This document shows, piece after piece, positions 10,222 to 19,577 of a DNA stretch of 64,000 nt; position 1 is the first letter of the stretch; each line of letters starts with the position of its first letter. Source of the DNA: Isochrysis galbana. Taxonomy: Eukaryota; Haptophyta; Isochrysidales; Isochrysidaceae. The translations under genes and the position numbers were made by a program. A model generated the notes under the pieces. That model was not told where the DNA came from and ran no database searches. It worked only from the letters and a program-made list of their open reading frames with translations. The stretch spans positions 2,566,223 to 2,630,222 of the forward strand of contig CM030943.1 in assembly GCA_018136815.1 (NCBI GenBank). Reading direction: 5' to 3'.

Positions 10222-11170
10222 AACCTACTTTTATAAGTGGGGGACAATGGGGGCCTCGCGCCCCCCTCACACCATCGCGGACACCCCCCGGGGTGGGCCC
10301 GTACAATCAACCCCAGCCCCTGCCCTTTGGCAGGGGCAGGGCACTCAACAATCTGGCCCAGACCCTTCGGGGGCGCGGCCCGCGAGCCGCACTCCCACGC
10401 CCGCGCTAGGCTTGCCCTCGAGCTGACTCCCCCTCTGTCCCTGGTCGCCAGGCATACAGGTGTCTCTGGGCGGCTCCCATGGCCAGCGAGGCGAGCGTGG
10501 GAGAGGCAGGGGGGGCCAGGGGCTGAGCCCCAGCCTCCACTGCCCCCTGAGCTGCCCTTGCTGGCCCCCTGGGAGCCCCCAAAGGGCCCCTGAGAGCAGG
10601 CCAGGGCGCGCCGCATGGCGACGCGCCGCAGGGACGACGAAGGGAGAGAGTGGAGAGAGGGAGAGGGGGGGATTTGCACCCCCCCCGATGGAGTGCGGTT
10701 AGAAACAGAAACAGGCCCCGTTTGCATTAGCAAACGGGTAGGGGGCGGCCGGCGACAGGCGGGAGAGAGAAGGGAGCGGCTCAAGCTCGAGGAGAGTATC
10801 CTGAAGGTGGCGCAGGCTACTCGACTCGCAGTCGTTTATTTCTCGAGAACCGCTCACGGCGAGAGCTGGAAGGGCCGTTCCTCTTTGTTGACGAGAGGTT
10901 CCTCCCCCCCCCCCCCGGTGCTTTTTCCCGGAGAGTCGGCCGGCGTCGACCGGTCCGCCTCAATGGGTTTTCCCTCATTTTAACTTGTGGGGAGTTAGAA
11001 TGGGAGCCGGGGGCTTGCGAGGGGGGAGATGTGGAGGGGTGCATAGGTGTATGTATCTGTGGCAAGAACACGCGCCATGGTGTACGGGCAGGTGCGCTGA
11101 GGGCTGTCGTGTTAGTGCCGGGCTAGTGAGAGTAGTGGTACTAATGCTCAGTTAGATTATTATTATTATT
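10222..11170 (+). mobile_element. Non-autonomous (ATT)n-tailed retroelement, copy A
   Basis: A 949-bp unit beginning AACCTACTTTTATAAGTGGG and ending in an ATT microsatellite. It is flanked by a 15-bp direct repeat GTGGCTTATTTATAG (10207-10221 and 11171-11185), the expected target-site duplication of target-primed retrotransposition. Copy B (55322-56254) is alike from end to end and has its own, different duplication. No shared long ORF is evident, so it is probably mobilised in trans; SINE-like or a deleted LINE derivative are both possible. I could not recognise RNA polymerase III boxes. A block of about 75 bp near 10830-10910 (TTTATTTCTCGAGAACCGC...) also occurs in MERA element 5 at 22535-22610. 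Confidence 0.8.
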
Positions 11171-11185
11171 GTGGCTTATTTATAG

Positions 11186-11388
11186 TTATAATTATAATTA
11201 TGCTGATAGTGATTATAGATTATAGTGATAGTGATAGGTGATAGTGAGCTACACTTGTGACGTGTGGTATTCCGGCCATGGCTCAGAGACCGGTAGCGAA
11301 AGTGAGCTACACGTGTGACAAGTGGTAGCAAGGCATCTTTCGCCTTTTTCGGCGACGAATGTGCTGTTGTGCTGTTGTGCGGGGGTCC
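11186..11388. other. Intergenic spacer with short repeats
   Basis: AT-rich start with repeated GATAGTGAT units, then two copies of GTGAGCTACAC.TGTGAC (about 11245 and 11302). No gene seen. Confidence 0.5.
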
Positions 11389-11598
11389 TAGATGGAGATG
11401 GAGATGGGAAATACGCGTATTCACCGTATTTAGTATTTATATTTATTTGGCCAGAGGCCAAATGCATATGGCTGTATTTGAAGCGCGTCCTGGGTGGTAG
11501 GCCTCGAATGTATTGGAAATGTATTTGGCCGGCGGCCAAATACATATGTATTTGGCTGTATTTGGAGGCCCCGGCACCGTAATTTCCCATCTATCTAG
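11389..11598. mobile_element. MITE family 2, copy b
   Basis: Inverted relative of the element at 3723-3880. Left end TAGATGG(AGATGG)2GAAATACG carries small duplications; right end is AATTTCCCATCTATCTA. Shared interior blocks include GCTGTATTTGAAGCGCGTCC and GTAGGCCTCGAATGTATT, the reverse complements of blocks in copy a, and GGCCAGAGGCCAAAT-type palindromes. Non-coding. Confidence 0.7.
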
Positions 11599-11829
11599 GG
11601 CGGGGGTGTCACATAATCCTGTGTTCTTAAAATAGCCTATCCCAACCTCTCGCGCTGAAAATAGCCGACGGAGTGGGCGGGAGATGGCGTCCGCCTCCGT
11701 CTCTCTCTCCCTGGTGGGCTTCTCTGTGCTGGCGCTGGTCTCGCTGGGTGTGATGACGTGGGCGCGGCTGTCGGATGGTGAGGCAAGGCCGCGCGCGCCG
11801 CTTCCAGTTTGGTGAGCGGCTTGGGAGCG

Positions 11830-12470
11830 TAGGGAGAGAGGGAGGGGAGGGGAGGGGAGGGGAGGGAGGGGGAGGGGCGAGAGGCGAGGGGAGGGAGGGA
11901 GGGAGAGAGAAAGAGAGATAGGGAGGGAGGGAGGGAAGGGAGGGAAGGGAGGGAAGGGAGGGAAGGGAGGGAAGGGAGGGAAGGGAGGGAAGGGAGGGAA
12001 GGGAGGGAAGGGAGGGAAGGGAGGGAAGGGAGGGAAGGGAGGGAAGGGAGGGAAGGGAGGGAAGGGAGGGAAGGGAGGGAAGGGAGGGAAGGGAGGGAAG
12101 GGAGGGAAGGGAGGGAAGGGAGGGAAGGGAGGGAAGGGAGGGAAGGGAGGGAAGGGAGGGAAGGGAGGGAAGGGAGGGAAGGGAGAGAGGGAGAGGTGGG
12201 GAGGGAGAGAAAGGGAGGGAGAGAAAGGGAGGGAGGGGGAGGGAGGGATGGGACGGAGGGGAGGGAGGGCGAGAGAGAAAGAGAGGGAAGGAGGGAGGAG
12301 CGAAAGGGGGAGGAGGCAGAAGGAAGAGGAGGCAGAGGGGCGAAGGGAGGGGGAGGGGGAGGGATGGAGAGAGAGGGAGGGAGGGTGGAGTGGGGGAGGG
12401 GAAGAGGGAGCGTAGGTGAAGGGAGGGAGTGAGGAAGCGGAGAGGGGAGGGGGGAGTGAGGGAGGAGGAG
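11830..12470. repeat. G-rich minisatellite (AAGGGAGGG)n
   Basis: Purine-strand low-complexity sequence. From about 11929 to 12190 it is a nearly perfect 9-bp tandem array AAGGGAGGG, flanked by looser GGGA/GAGA sequence. The Leu-Pro-Ser open frame on the minus strand is the repeat read in triplets and is not a gene. The GGGAGGGAAGGGAGGG pattern can form G-quadruplexes. Confidence 0.85.
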
Positions 12471-12951
12471 GAGGTGGACGAGGAGAAGGTTCGCTTGGTG
12501 GGTAGGGTGGGATGGGTGAGGAATGGAGGGGGGGGGGGGGGGGGGGGCGCTTCCTCCCCCTCCCCTCCGTCCCATCCCTCCCTCCCCCTCCCCCCCTCCC
12601 TCCCTTTCTCTCCCTCCCTACCTCTCTCCCTCCCTACCTCTCTCCCTCTCTCCCTTCCCTCCCTTCCCTCCCTTCCCTCCCTTCCCTCCCCTCCCTCCCT
12701 CCCTCCCTCCCTCCCTCCCTATGGGGGGGGGGGGGGGGAGGCATGCGCGGAGAGCGAGAAGAGGCGGTAGAGGGAGTGGTGAATGAACTCAGGCAGGGAG
12801 AGTGCAAGAGAGAGGAAAGGGAGAGGGAGGAGGTTTGCGATAGGGAGGAGGAGACTGCAGTGGATGGCAGCTCGAAGAGGGAGAGCAGCTAGGGTACGGC
12901 AGCCGACGAACGCTCACGCCCCAACTCCCCCTTCCCTCCTGGTAAACGCAG
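12471..12951. repeat. Homopolymer G runs and CCCTCC tracts
   Basis: Contains a G run near 12530-12547, a CCCTTCCCTCC pyrimidine array (12550-12720) that mirrors the preceding purine array, and another G run (12723-12739). Opposed purine and pyrimidine arrays could pair as a long imperfect hairpin. No convincing exon upstream of 12952 was found. Confidence 0.65.
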
Positions 12952-15783
12952 GTATGATGTGCCCACGTGCTTCAACCCGCAGCTACAACAGGCGACCGGG
13001 CGGCCCATCTCCTCGCTCCTCACCGCGAGTCAGTGTGACGAGATGGACTTTGCGCGGAGTCCGACGTACGCGTGCGCCATGTCACTATCTAAGTCCGGCG
13101 TAGCTTTGTTCAAGCCGGACGTCGCGTATTTGCGACACACGTGGATAAGACTCCCGTGCGCGAGCCTCAGCGCCGCAGCTCCAACACGCCGTCATGGATG
13201 CTGACTCCTTGTGTTTCGGCCTTGCAGCTCGAATCGAAGCTTGAGCATTCCGCTACACGCGAGTGACGGCTTTGAGGGTGGCACATCCTATTCCCTCTCC
13301 ATGCTGCTCGAGTCCAACACGTATGCCCTTGCCACGGTGTCGGTTGAGGACAGCACGGGTGAGCTTTCCTTGTGAAGCACATGGCGGAGTCTAGCGCATT
13401 AGAGTCTCACTCCCCTATGTCAACGCCTCGAGCACTAGCAGCCAGCTACGCCCCACTATGGCACACGCAGGTGTCACGCTCCTCGAGCCAACCATCGTAG
13501 AAATTGGTCCAGACTCTTATTTCCCATGGCGCGAGAAGAAGACATTGCCTAGTGGCTTCCGCAGTGCGGCGGCATCGGGTTCGTGTTGCCATGGTGACGG
13601 CTCTTCCGTAGAGTCGGAGTCTCTGCCCAACCAGCCAACGAGTTGGACGCCTTCGGTGAGTGGCGCGACGAGGCTTGCTTGCTGTGATAGTGAGACATGC
13701 TGCCCATTGGGGGAGCAGCTCCCATCTTTTGTGGTGCTCGATTGCTGCCGCAACGGTCACACGGGGAGCGCTGCGCGTCATCGTGAGCTTACATCCGATG
13801 CAACGCAATCGAGGAGCATGCCCACATACGAGCTGACTTCCGATCCACCACCCGAGAGCGTGTTGCTGGCGGTCCCCGACGAGGATGCTGTATGGGACGA
13901 TTTGCTTGCGGATTGGATCGATGAGGAGGACGAGCCTTACGGCTCCACGGAGCACGGCGACGGCAACCCTTGGGGCGACAATGAGGATGAACCTGCGGGC
14001 GTCGCAACACGGCGGCAGCTGCGCGGCTCGTCCGGGCGCTTCTCGTCTTCTAGGTGTGCGAGCATGCTCATCACGTCAGGATCAGCAAGCCAGGGACGTT
14101 CCCGGTAGCAGAGCAACTCACCTGTCCTCCGTGCGCAGGTCCTCCATCTCCTCATGGTCATCCTCTCGGCGGCGCTCATCCTCGTCTTCCTCGTTTTCAT
14201 GGTGGGGCAGTGACTCCTCCGCGAATCGACGCGTTACCTCCTTCGGTGATTCACGTCGGCGCACCACCTCGTTAGGCACGTCTTGGTCGTCTCGTCCCTC
14301 CACTTCCCACCCTGGCAGCCCTGCTTATCCCACCTATGCCACACGGCCGTCATACTACTCGGGCCGCTACCCTGCTTACCCGAGGTACGCATTAGTTGCA
14401 CTCGCGTCGCCGCTTAGGCGGACTTCCGAGCTCGTCGCCATGGCACCGTCACCGAGTGGATAAGGATGCCGTAAAGTGGCGAGGGAGCCTTACATCGCAC
14501 GCATTCTCTCGCCGAGCTCATCTTTGCCCGCGCCGGACCCCCCCCCCCCCACAGCTCCTACTCGCGCACCTCTTACGGCCACTCCCCAGTGCATTATGTC
14601 TACCCGAGCACGGCTGCGTACTACTACAGCCCCAGCCACTATTACATCGTGCGCAATCCCGCGGCCCCTTGGCGAATTTGTCTACCACACTCCCGCTCGC
14701 ACTCTGCCCTCGCTCGCCGCCTCCCATACTCATACTTTGAGCCCACGCCGAGATTGCAGGTCGGTGGCATGCCATATTACGTTGGGAGTAACTCGTATCA
14801 CTACAATGCGTTCGCCTCCGCCCTGATGGTGGGAGCAACTATCTCCCTCCTGCGGTACCACCACCGCGACCACTACTACTCGCATTACCACTATGGGAGC
14901 GGTACGTCGGGTGTTGTAGCTGCCGAGGATGGTGGCGCATTTCCCCCTAGCCATGCCAACGGAAAACCGGAGACGGAATCAGTCACCGTCACAGCCCCGA
15001 TGGACCGCTACGACCTTTCGCTCGCCATCACGACGCCTTCGGTCCACCCCGTGGGTTCCGGCAACGGAGATGGCGCGGGTGACGTATCACCGCTTCACGA
15101 CGGCCGCAAAATCTCACGTGGCTGGCCACTGACCCTTGTTGTACACAACGCCACGCTCTTCGGCCCCAGATCCTTGGTCACTGCTCCCGTTGCGGAAGAC
15201 GGTAGCCGTCGGCTTGTGGTGGCCGGTATCCGCGCATCGGATGGCGCACTGCCTATGTACGTGTCGTTTGCACCCGTGGTGAACGACGTGACCGGCGGCG
15301 GCTCCAGTGTAGATTACAAGAGCGACTACTCGCTAGCTGACTTTTGTGGCCGCATGGGATTGGTGAGCGTCCGCTCCACCCCTAGCCACGTGCGAATCCG
15401 CACTGTAGGCCCTTTGTCGTTGGCTCCAGCCCGGCTGACTCCTAGGTCAGTTTGAGCCGTCTCCCAAGTGCCTCGCGCCCTACTGCCACCTCCATCGACA
15501 ACCATATCTTAGCCTTGACCTGGTTTGTTACTTGCAGGTCATTGCGCTAGTGGGATGCCTTGTTGCGGCTTGTCGCAATTCAACTGCTCAAAAGAGTCGG
15601 CGAGGGTACCATGCCGCCAGCGACAATAGGGACATCTTCTTTTCCGGGGACGCCGTCGGGGCGGGCTCGAGTCCATTCGACTCCCGCGCCGAGACGTCGA
15701 GTCAGACGCTAAAGTATCAGCCACGCTTTGGCAGATCTAGCGTTTGGGTGGGCGGCATGAAGACGTCCGGCAATTTATACTGA
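12952..15783 (+). CDS. Tyr/His-rich protein of unknown function (at least seven exons)
   Basis: Exons inferred from matching phases: 12952-13071, 13228-13358, 13471-14053, 14139-14384, 14555-14648, 14760-15404, 15538-15783, with donors such as GTGCGC, GTGAGC, GTACGC. The first exon found begins within a codon (..YDVPTCFNPQLQ), so the N-terminus is missing. Order: a Cys-containing N-terminal part, a beta-rich stretch (TSYSLSMLLESNTYALATVSV), an acidic patch (DDLLADWIDEEDE), a Ser/Arg-rich patch, and a Tyr/Pro/His-rich patch (SYYSGRYPAYP, HYVYPSTAAYYYSP). A hydrophobic segment NAFASALMVGATISLL with a His/Tyr tail follows, then about 190 residues of a globular-looking domain. Intron 14649-14759 is a multiple of three and could be retained. 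The last junction is uncertain: GTAGGC at 15405 keeps frame, GTCAGT at 15450 does not. I do not recognise the family; a surface or membrane-associated protein is a guess. Confidence 0.55.
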
Positions 15784-16470
15784 TCGAGGCAAATGGCCAT
15801 CCACAATGTGGAGGGCTGCGGCGATCGGTTTGGGAGACGGGAGGGCGATGCCTTGTACGCGGGCCGGGTCTTGCGGCTCGTCATAATAAGAACGGTTTCA
15901 TGAGCATGGCGCAATTTGGGTGGGTTGTTCCTAGCTTTGAGTGCCGAGCATCATCGCGTCCGTATTGGTTTCGAGCACACAATAATATGCAGTTATCCCC
16001 AATCGGATACTGAAGGAACCTGTCAACGTGAGTGTCAATAGGATATCATCCACATAAAAAACAATGATTACTAAGATCAAAATAGTAGATTTACAACTAA
16101 GTCACTAAGTTTAGAAAACTAAGCGTGCCGCGACCGCTCCCGAGCCTCAGGCGACCCTCGTCCGTGCGCCCCACCTGGGACGCCCCACGCCGCCTGAGGC
16201 GGCTCATCAGGATGACGGATCCGAGGTTACCACTGCCTCAAATGGGAACAAAGAAAAACTTCTTAATGATCTCGCCGCGCGCGCGACCCTGCACATCCTC
16301 CATCCTCCCTGCAGCCACGCCCGCTTTCCTTACCACCCCGCACCCCTCCACCTGCCTTGCGGCGCGTCCCCTCGTGCTCTACCTAGGGGCTGGGTGAAGT
16401 GGGTTTCCAGTTGCAGACGGTGTGTGCCGGTCCCCGACGGCTTATCGCTCTCCTTCCTTCTACGCCGCCG
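15784..16470. other. Intergenic region
   Basis: AT-richer 3' flank of the preceding gene (16020-16120), then GC-rich sequence. The phrase CTGCCTTGCGGCGC.TCCCCTC at about 16350 recurs near 59130, so part is repeat-derived. No gene supported. Confidence 0.45.
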
Positions 16471-16472
16471 GG

Positions 16473-16599
16473 CTACCGGTTTCTTCTTAGTCCTTTTTGC
16501 GCCGGCTGCCGGGCGTCTGATGTACGGTTTGTCTGCTGTGGGTCGAAGGAGAGGGGAGTCGCGGCGGCGCGCTCCATTGCGACCAAGTATAAACTTAGT
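16473..16599 (-). pseudogene. MERA element copy 3: 5' hairpin and ORF1 start
   Basis: Minus strand: hairpin at 16582-16599 (ACTAAGT, loop TTAT, ACTTGGT; includes a G-U pair), then ATGGAGCGCGCCGCC (ATG 16575-16577). The ORF starts MERAAATPL and soon stops. Stem sequence differs from copy 1 while pairing is kept. Confidence 0.55.
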
Positions 16600-16756
16600 T
16601 GACAAAGGAGGCGATAAAGGAGGCGAGGGCAACAAGGGCGAATGGACGAATGTAGGACACTGCGACGGTGACTCGTGGCTAGCCTGCAAGGAGGGAACAT
16701 AGAAACGCAAACAACTTCTAAAACAAAAAGGTCGATCGCGGATGCGACAAGGCCAG

Positions 16757-17580
16757 CCCATCAAAACGATTGCACCTCGCAGGCAAGCCCATCAAAACGA
16801 TTGCACCCCGCAGGCAAGCCCATCAAAACGATTGCACCCCGCAGGCAAAAGCCCATCAAAACCATTGCACCCCGCAGGCAAAAGCCCATCAAAAAAACGA
16901 TTGCACTCCGCAGGCAAAAGCCCATCAAAAAAACAATTGCACCCCGCAGGCAAAAGCCCATCAAAAAAACGATTGCACCGGTCTCGATTTGAAGTTGAGC
17001 TTCTCGGCCCTTTGCGACCTTTTGTTGGTTTTTGGTTACGTTTTGTTGTGAGGACTCAAGGGGGGGGGTCTTGGTCCTAATGGGCCCCGGATATGTATAG
17101 GGAACTTTCTACCGAAGAAAACCCTCAAATTTTCTCAACCGTGAGATGGCCATTTTTGCTACCCCTAATAAAAAACCCTGTTTGACCGCCCTACAAAAGC
17201 CCATCAAAAAAACGATTGCACCCCGCAGGCAAAAGCCCATCAAAAAAACGATTGCACCCCGCAGGCAAAAGCCCATCAAAAAAACGATTGCACCCCGCAG
17301 GCAAAAGCCCATCAAAAAAACGATTGCACCCCGCAGGCAAAAGCCCATCAAAAAAACGATTGCACCCCGCAGGCAAAAGCCCATCAAAAAAACGATTGCA
17401 CCCCGCAGGCAAAAGCCCATCAAAACGATTGCACCCCGCAGGCAAAAGCCCATCAAAACGATTGCACCCCGCAGGCAAAAGCCCATCAAAACGATTGCAC
17501 CCCGCAGGCAAAAGCCCATCAAAACGATTGCACCCCGCAGGCAAAAGCCCATCAAAACGATTGCACCCCGCAGGCAAGCT
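16757..17580. repeat. 33/36-bp minisatellite in two blocks
   Basis: Tandem units starting GCCCATCAAAA and ending CCCGCAGGCAA(AA). Left block (16757-16980): two 31-bp, two 33-bp and three 36-bp units, the last incomplete. Spacer 16981-17197. Right block (17198-17579): six 36-bp units then five 33-bp units. The 36-bp type has a longer A run (A7 against A4). All units face the same way. In the right block the + frame stays open from an ATG at 17146 to a stop at 17659, encoding repeats KPIKKTIAPRRQ / KPIKTIAPRRQ. The opposite strand is also open, so translation is not established. Confidence 0.9.
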
Positions 17581-17667
17581 GCAGGCCAGCCCAACACAAG
17601 CATTGCATCTGCATGCCCGACAAAAACCATTGCATCCACTGGAGGGCCAAAACAAAAATGAAGATTT

Positions 17668-17741
17668 AGGCCCGGCGAGACTCGAACTCGCGATCTTCCC
17701 GGTGTAAACGGGACGCTTTGACCAAACTAAGCCACAGGCCC
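17668..17741 (-). tRNA. tRNA-Val (anticodon UAC)
   Basis: A complete 74-nt cloverleaf on the minus strand. Acceptor GGGCCTG/CGGGCCT pairs with two G-U wobbles; D stem is GCTT/AAGC; anticodon stem is TCCCG/CGGGA with loop TTTACAC, giving anticodon TAC; variable loop is AGATC; T stem is GCGAG/CTCGC with loop TTCGAGT. No intron, and no encoded CCA. UAC reads the valine codon GTA. Confidence 0.95.
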
Positions 17742-18726
17742 GTGGCTGCATCCCTCATCGACGCGCAGAGTGGGCTATATACGGTATACATCGAAGCCAG
17801 CTCATGCTGACCTTCTCACAGTATCGTTCCCTCGCTCGCCATTCCGAATGAGACTTGCCGAGAGAGGGTATAATGCCTGATTGTGAGATTCAGGTTACAG
17901 TCATACGTCGGGTGAAGAAGGAAGCTCATTCTGCTCGTGGTGGGAAAGGCGACGAAATAAGTGAAAGTGAGAAGTGTGAGATGGGAGATGGTGATTACAA
18001 GAAGAGCTCCGCCATGGGATGGGCCCTTCTGGACCCATCCCAGTGGATCGTGCCCGCTCGTCGCGTCTGCGTGAGCTCGTTGAGCCACGGCAGCCGAAAA
18101 CCCTCCCCTCCTTGCTCAGCCGCATGGCTGCAGCGATGGAGCAAGGTGCAAGGTGTGGGGGGCTCATGTTAAGGGGTCTATGGCCGCTCCCATGGCCCCA
18201 CTGGGTCACTCCCACTTGGGTCTGCCCCCTTCATCGGCCTCGCGGCCAATTATCCGCGCTTGCGCGCGCTCGCCCTCCTCACCAGATCGTATATCTCGTC
18301 CAATGGCCACTCATGGTGGCCCACATGAACCCATTGGGGCACTGGCGAGTTTTATTAGTTATTAGCCTTCTTCTTTCTTCTTGCCGCGGACGACCCCGGC
18401 GCCAGCCGGGCGTTGTAGGCCTCAGCGATAGCCAGCTTAGCACTGTTGTCGTGCGTTGTGCAGGCGCGTGGATGACGTGGCCGGGCGATGCTAGCACCGG
18501 CAAGATTTCTTATTAAATTTTTACAAGGGCAAATGCGGTGGCGGAATCACAATAGCACAAAATAAGTTCAGCGTTGTAGCAACTGCACTGTGCAACACGC
18601 ACAACTTGCATAAACAAATCGTCCGTACTTAGCGCCATCCATTGCCGAAAAGCAAATGTCTTTCTTCATAGTGGGCGTTGCCCTTATTGGAAATTAGCCT
18701 ATCGAGCTGTGATACCGAGCCAGGTG
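17742..18726. other. Intergenic region between tRNA-Val and the LRR gene
   Basis: Open frames on both strands (for example 18019-18516 +, 17901-18215 -) look neither conserved nor intron-delimited, and I do not call a gene. Around 18500-18720 the sequence is AT-richer and is probably the 3' flank of the minus-strand LRR gene. Confidence 0.4.
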
Positions 18727-19446
18727 TCAGTCGTCATCGCTAATGCCCACCCTCACCCCTGCCGGCACGTCAAACGGTGCTAGTGCGGTGCAGCCGTCAA
18801 ACGCGCTGTGGCCAAGCGTCCGCAGCGACGCGGGCAAATCGATGGACACCAGACTCGTGCAGTCGCGGAAGGCATGCTCGCCAATATCGTACACAGTCCA
18901 AGGTAGTTCAATCGCATCCAGCGAGGAACAGCCGTAAAAGGTGGCTACCGACACCCTCTCGAGCGCGGAGGGCAGGCTCACGTTACGCAGCGACGTGCAT
19001 CCAAAAAAAAGACCTGTGGCAGTTGCCTGAAGCTGTGCCTGCGCCATGCTCGCCACGCCGAGATTGGTGCACTCGTTGAACGCGTATTCCTCGAGCGAGG
19101 TCAGCGCTGGTGGCAAAGTTACGGACAGTAAACCCGATCTGGAGAATGCATAGGTGCCAATGTGTTGGAGGCCATTAGGAAGTGTAACAGATGTGAGGGA
19201 GCGCGTCCCGCTGAAGGCTGAGGAGCCAATATACTCCAAGCTGTCCGGAAGCTCGATGGATTCCAGTTGGACGCAATCCTTGAAGGCAAACTTTGGAATG
19301 CGAGTCACGCCGGAAGGCACCACCACGTGAGGTGCGCACTCAAAAGTAGAGCTACAGCTACCATCCTCGGCGGAGCTGCCGTCCTCGGCGGCCCCTGACG
19401 TCAGGAGCGCGACCAGGAGCGGCCAAGCGCGCATCGGCGCCGGCAT
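18727..19446 (-). CDS. Secreted BspA-type leucine-rich repeat protein
   Basis: A single-exon 239-residue protein. An N-terminal hydrophobic segment (residues 5-20, AWPLLVALLTSGAA region) looks like a signal peptide. It is followed by about seven LRR_5 (BspA-like) repeats of about 23 residues with the pattern F..C..L..I.LP..L..IG..AF: for example FKDCVQLESIELPDSLEYIG, FSGTRSLTSVTLP, FYGCSSLDAIELP, FRDCTSLVSIDLP, FDGCTALAPFDVP. The last repeat runs into the short acidic end ISDDD. Such proteins act outside the cell or at its surface in binding roles, and the family is large and fast-evolving in protists and algae; the ligand cannot be told. The start is the first Met; MRAWPLL at residue 5 is an alternative. 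Confidence 0.85.
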   Translation of the reverse strand: MPAPMRAWPLLVALLTSGAAEDGSSAEDGSCSSTFECAPHVVVPSGVTRIPKFAFKDCVQLESIELPDSLEYIGSSAFSGTRSLTSVTLPNGLQHIGTYAFSRSGLLSVTLPPALTSLEEYAFNECTNLGVASMAQAQLQATATGLFFGCTSLRNVSLPSALERVSVATFYGCSSLDAIELPWTVYDIGEHAFRDCTSLVSIDLPASLRTLGHSAFDGCTALAPFDVPAGVRVGISDDD

Positions 19447-19577
19447 CGCGAGGCCGTCGGACGCCGGAGGCAGACATAAGGAGAAGTTTTCCGAAGTCCC
19501 CTAATGCCTATATTCAAACGCCGTCGGACGCCGTCGGAGATTCGTTACAATCCCGACGGTCGACCGATCGAAGCACC

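Noticed and set aside
11637-12575. 312-residue LPSLPS repeat frame on the minus strand
   Set aside because: Produced entirely by the 9-bp G-rich minisatellite; no start context, introns or conserved domain.
16757-17580. CRISPR-like array
   Set aside because: Units are contiguous tandem copies with no unique spacers, and the DNA is eukaryotic nuclear.
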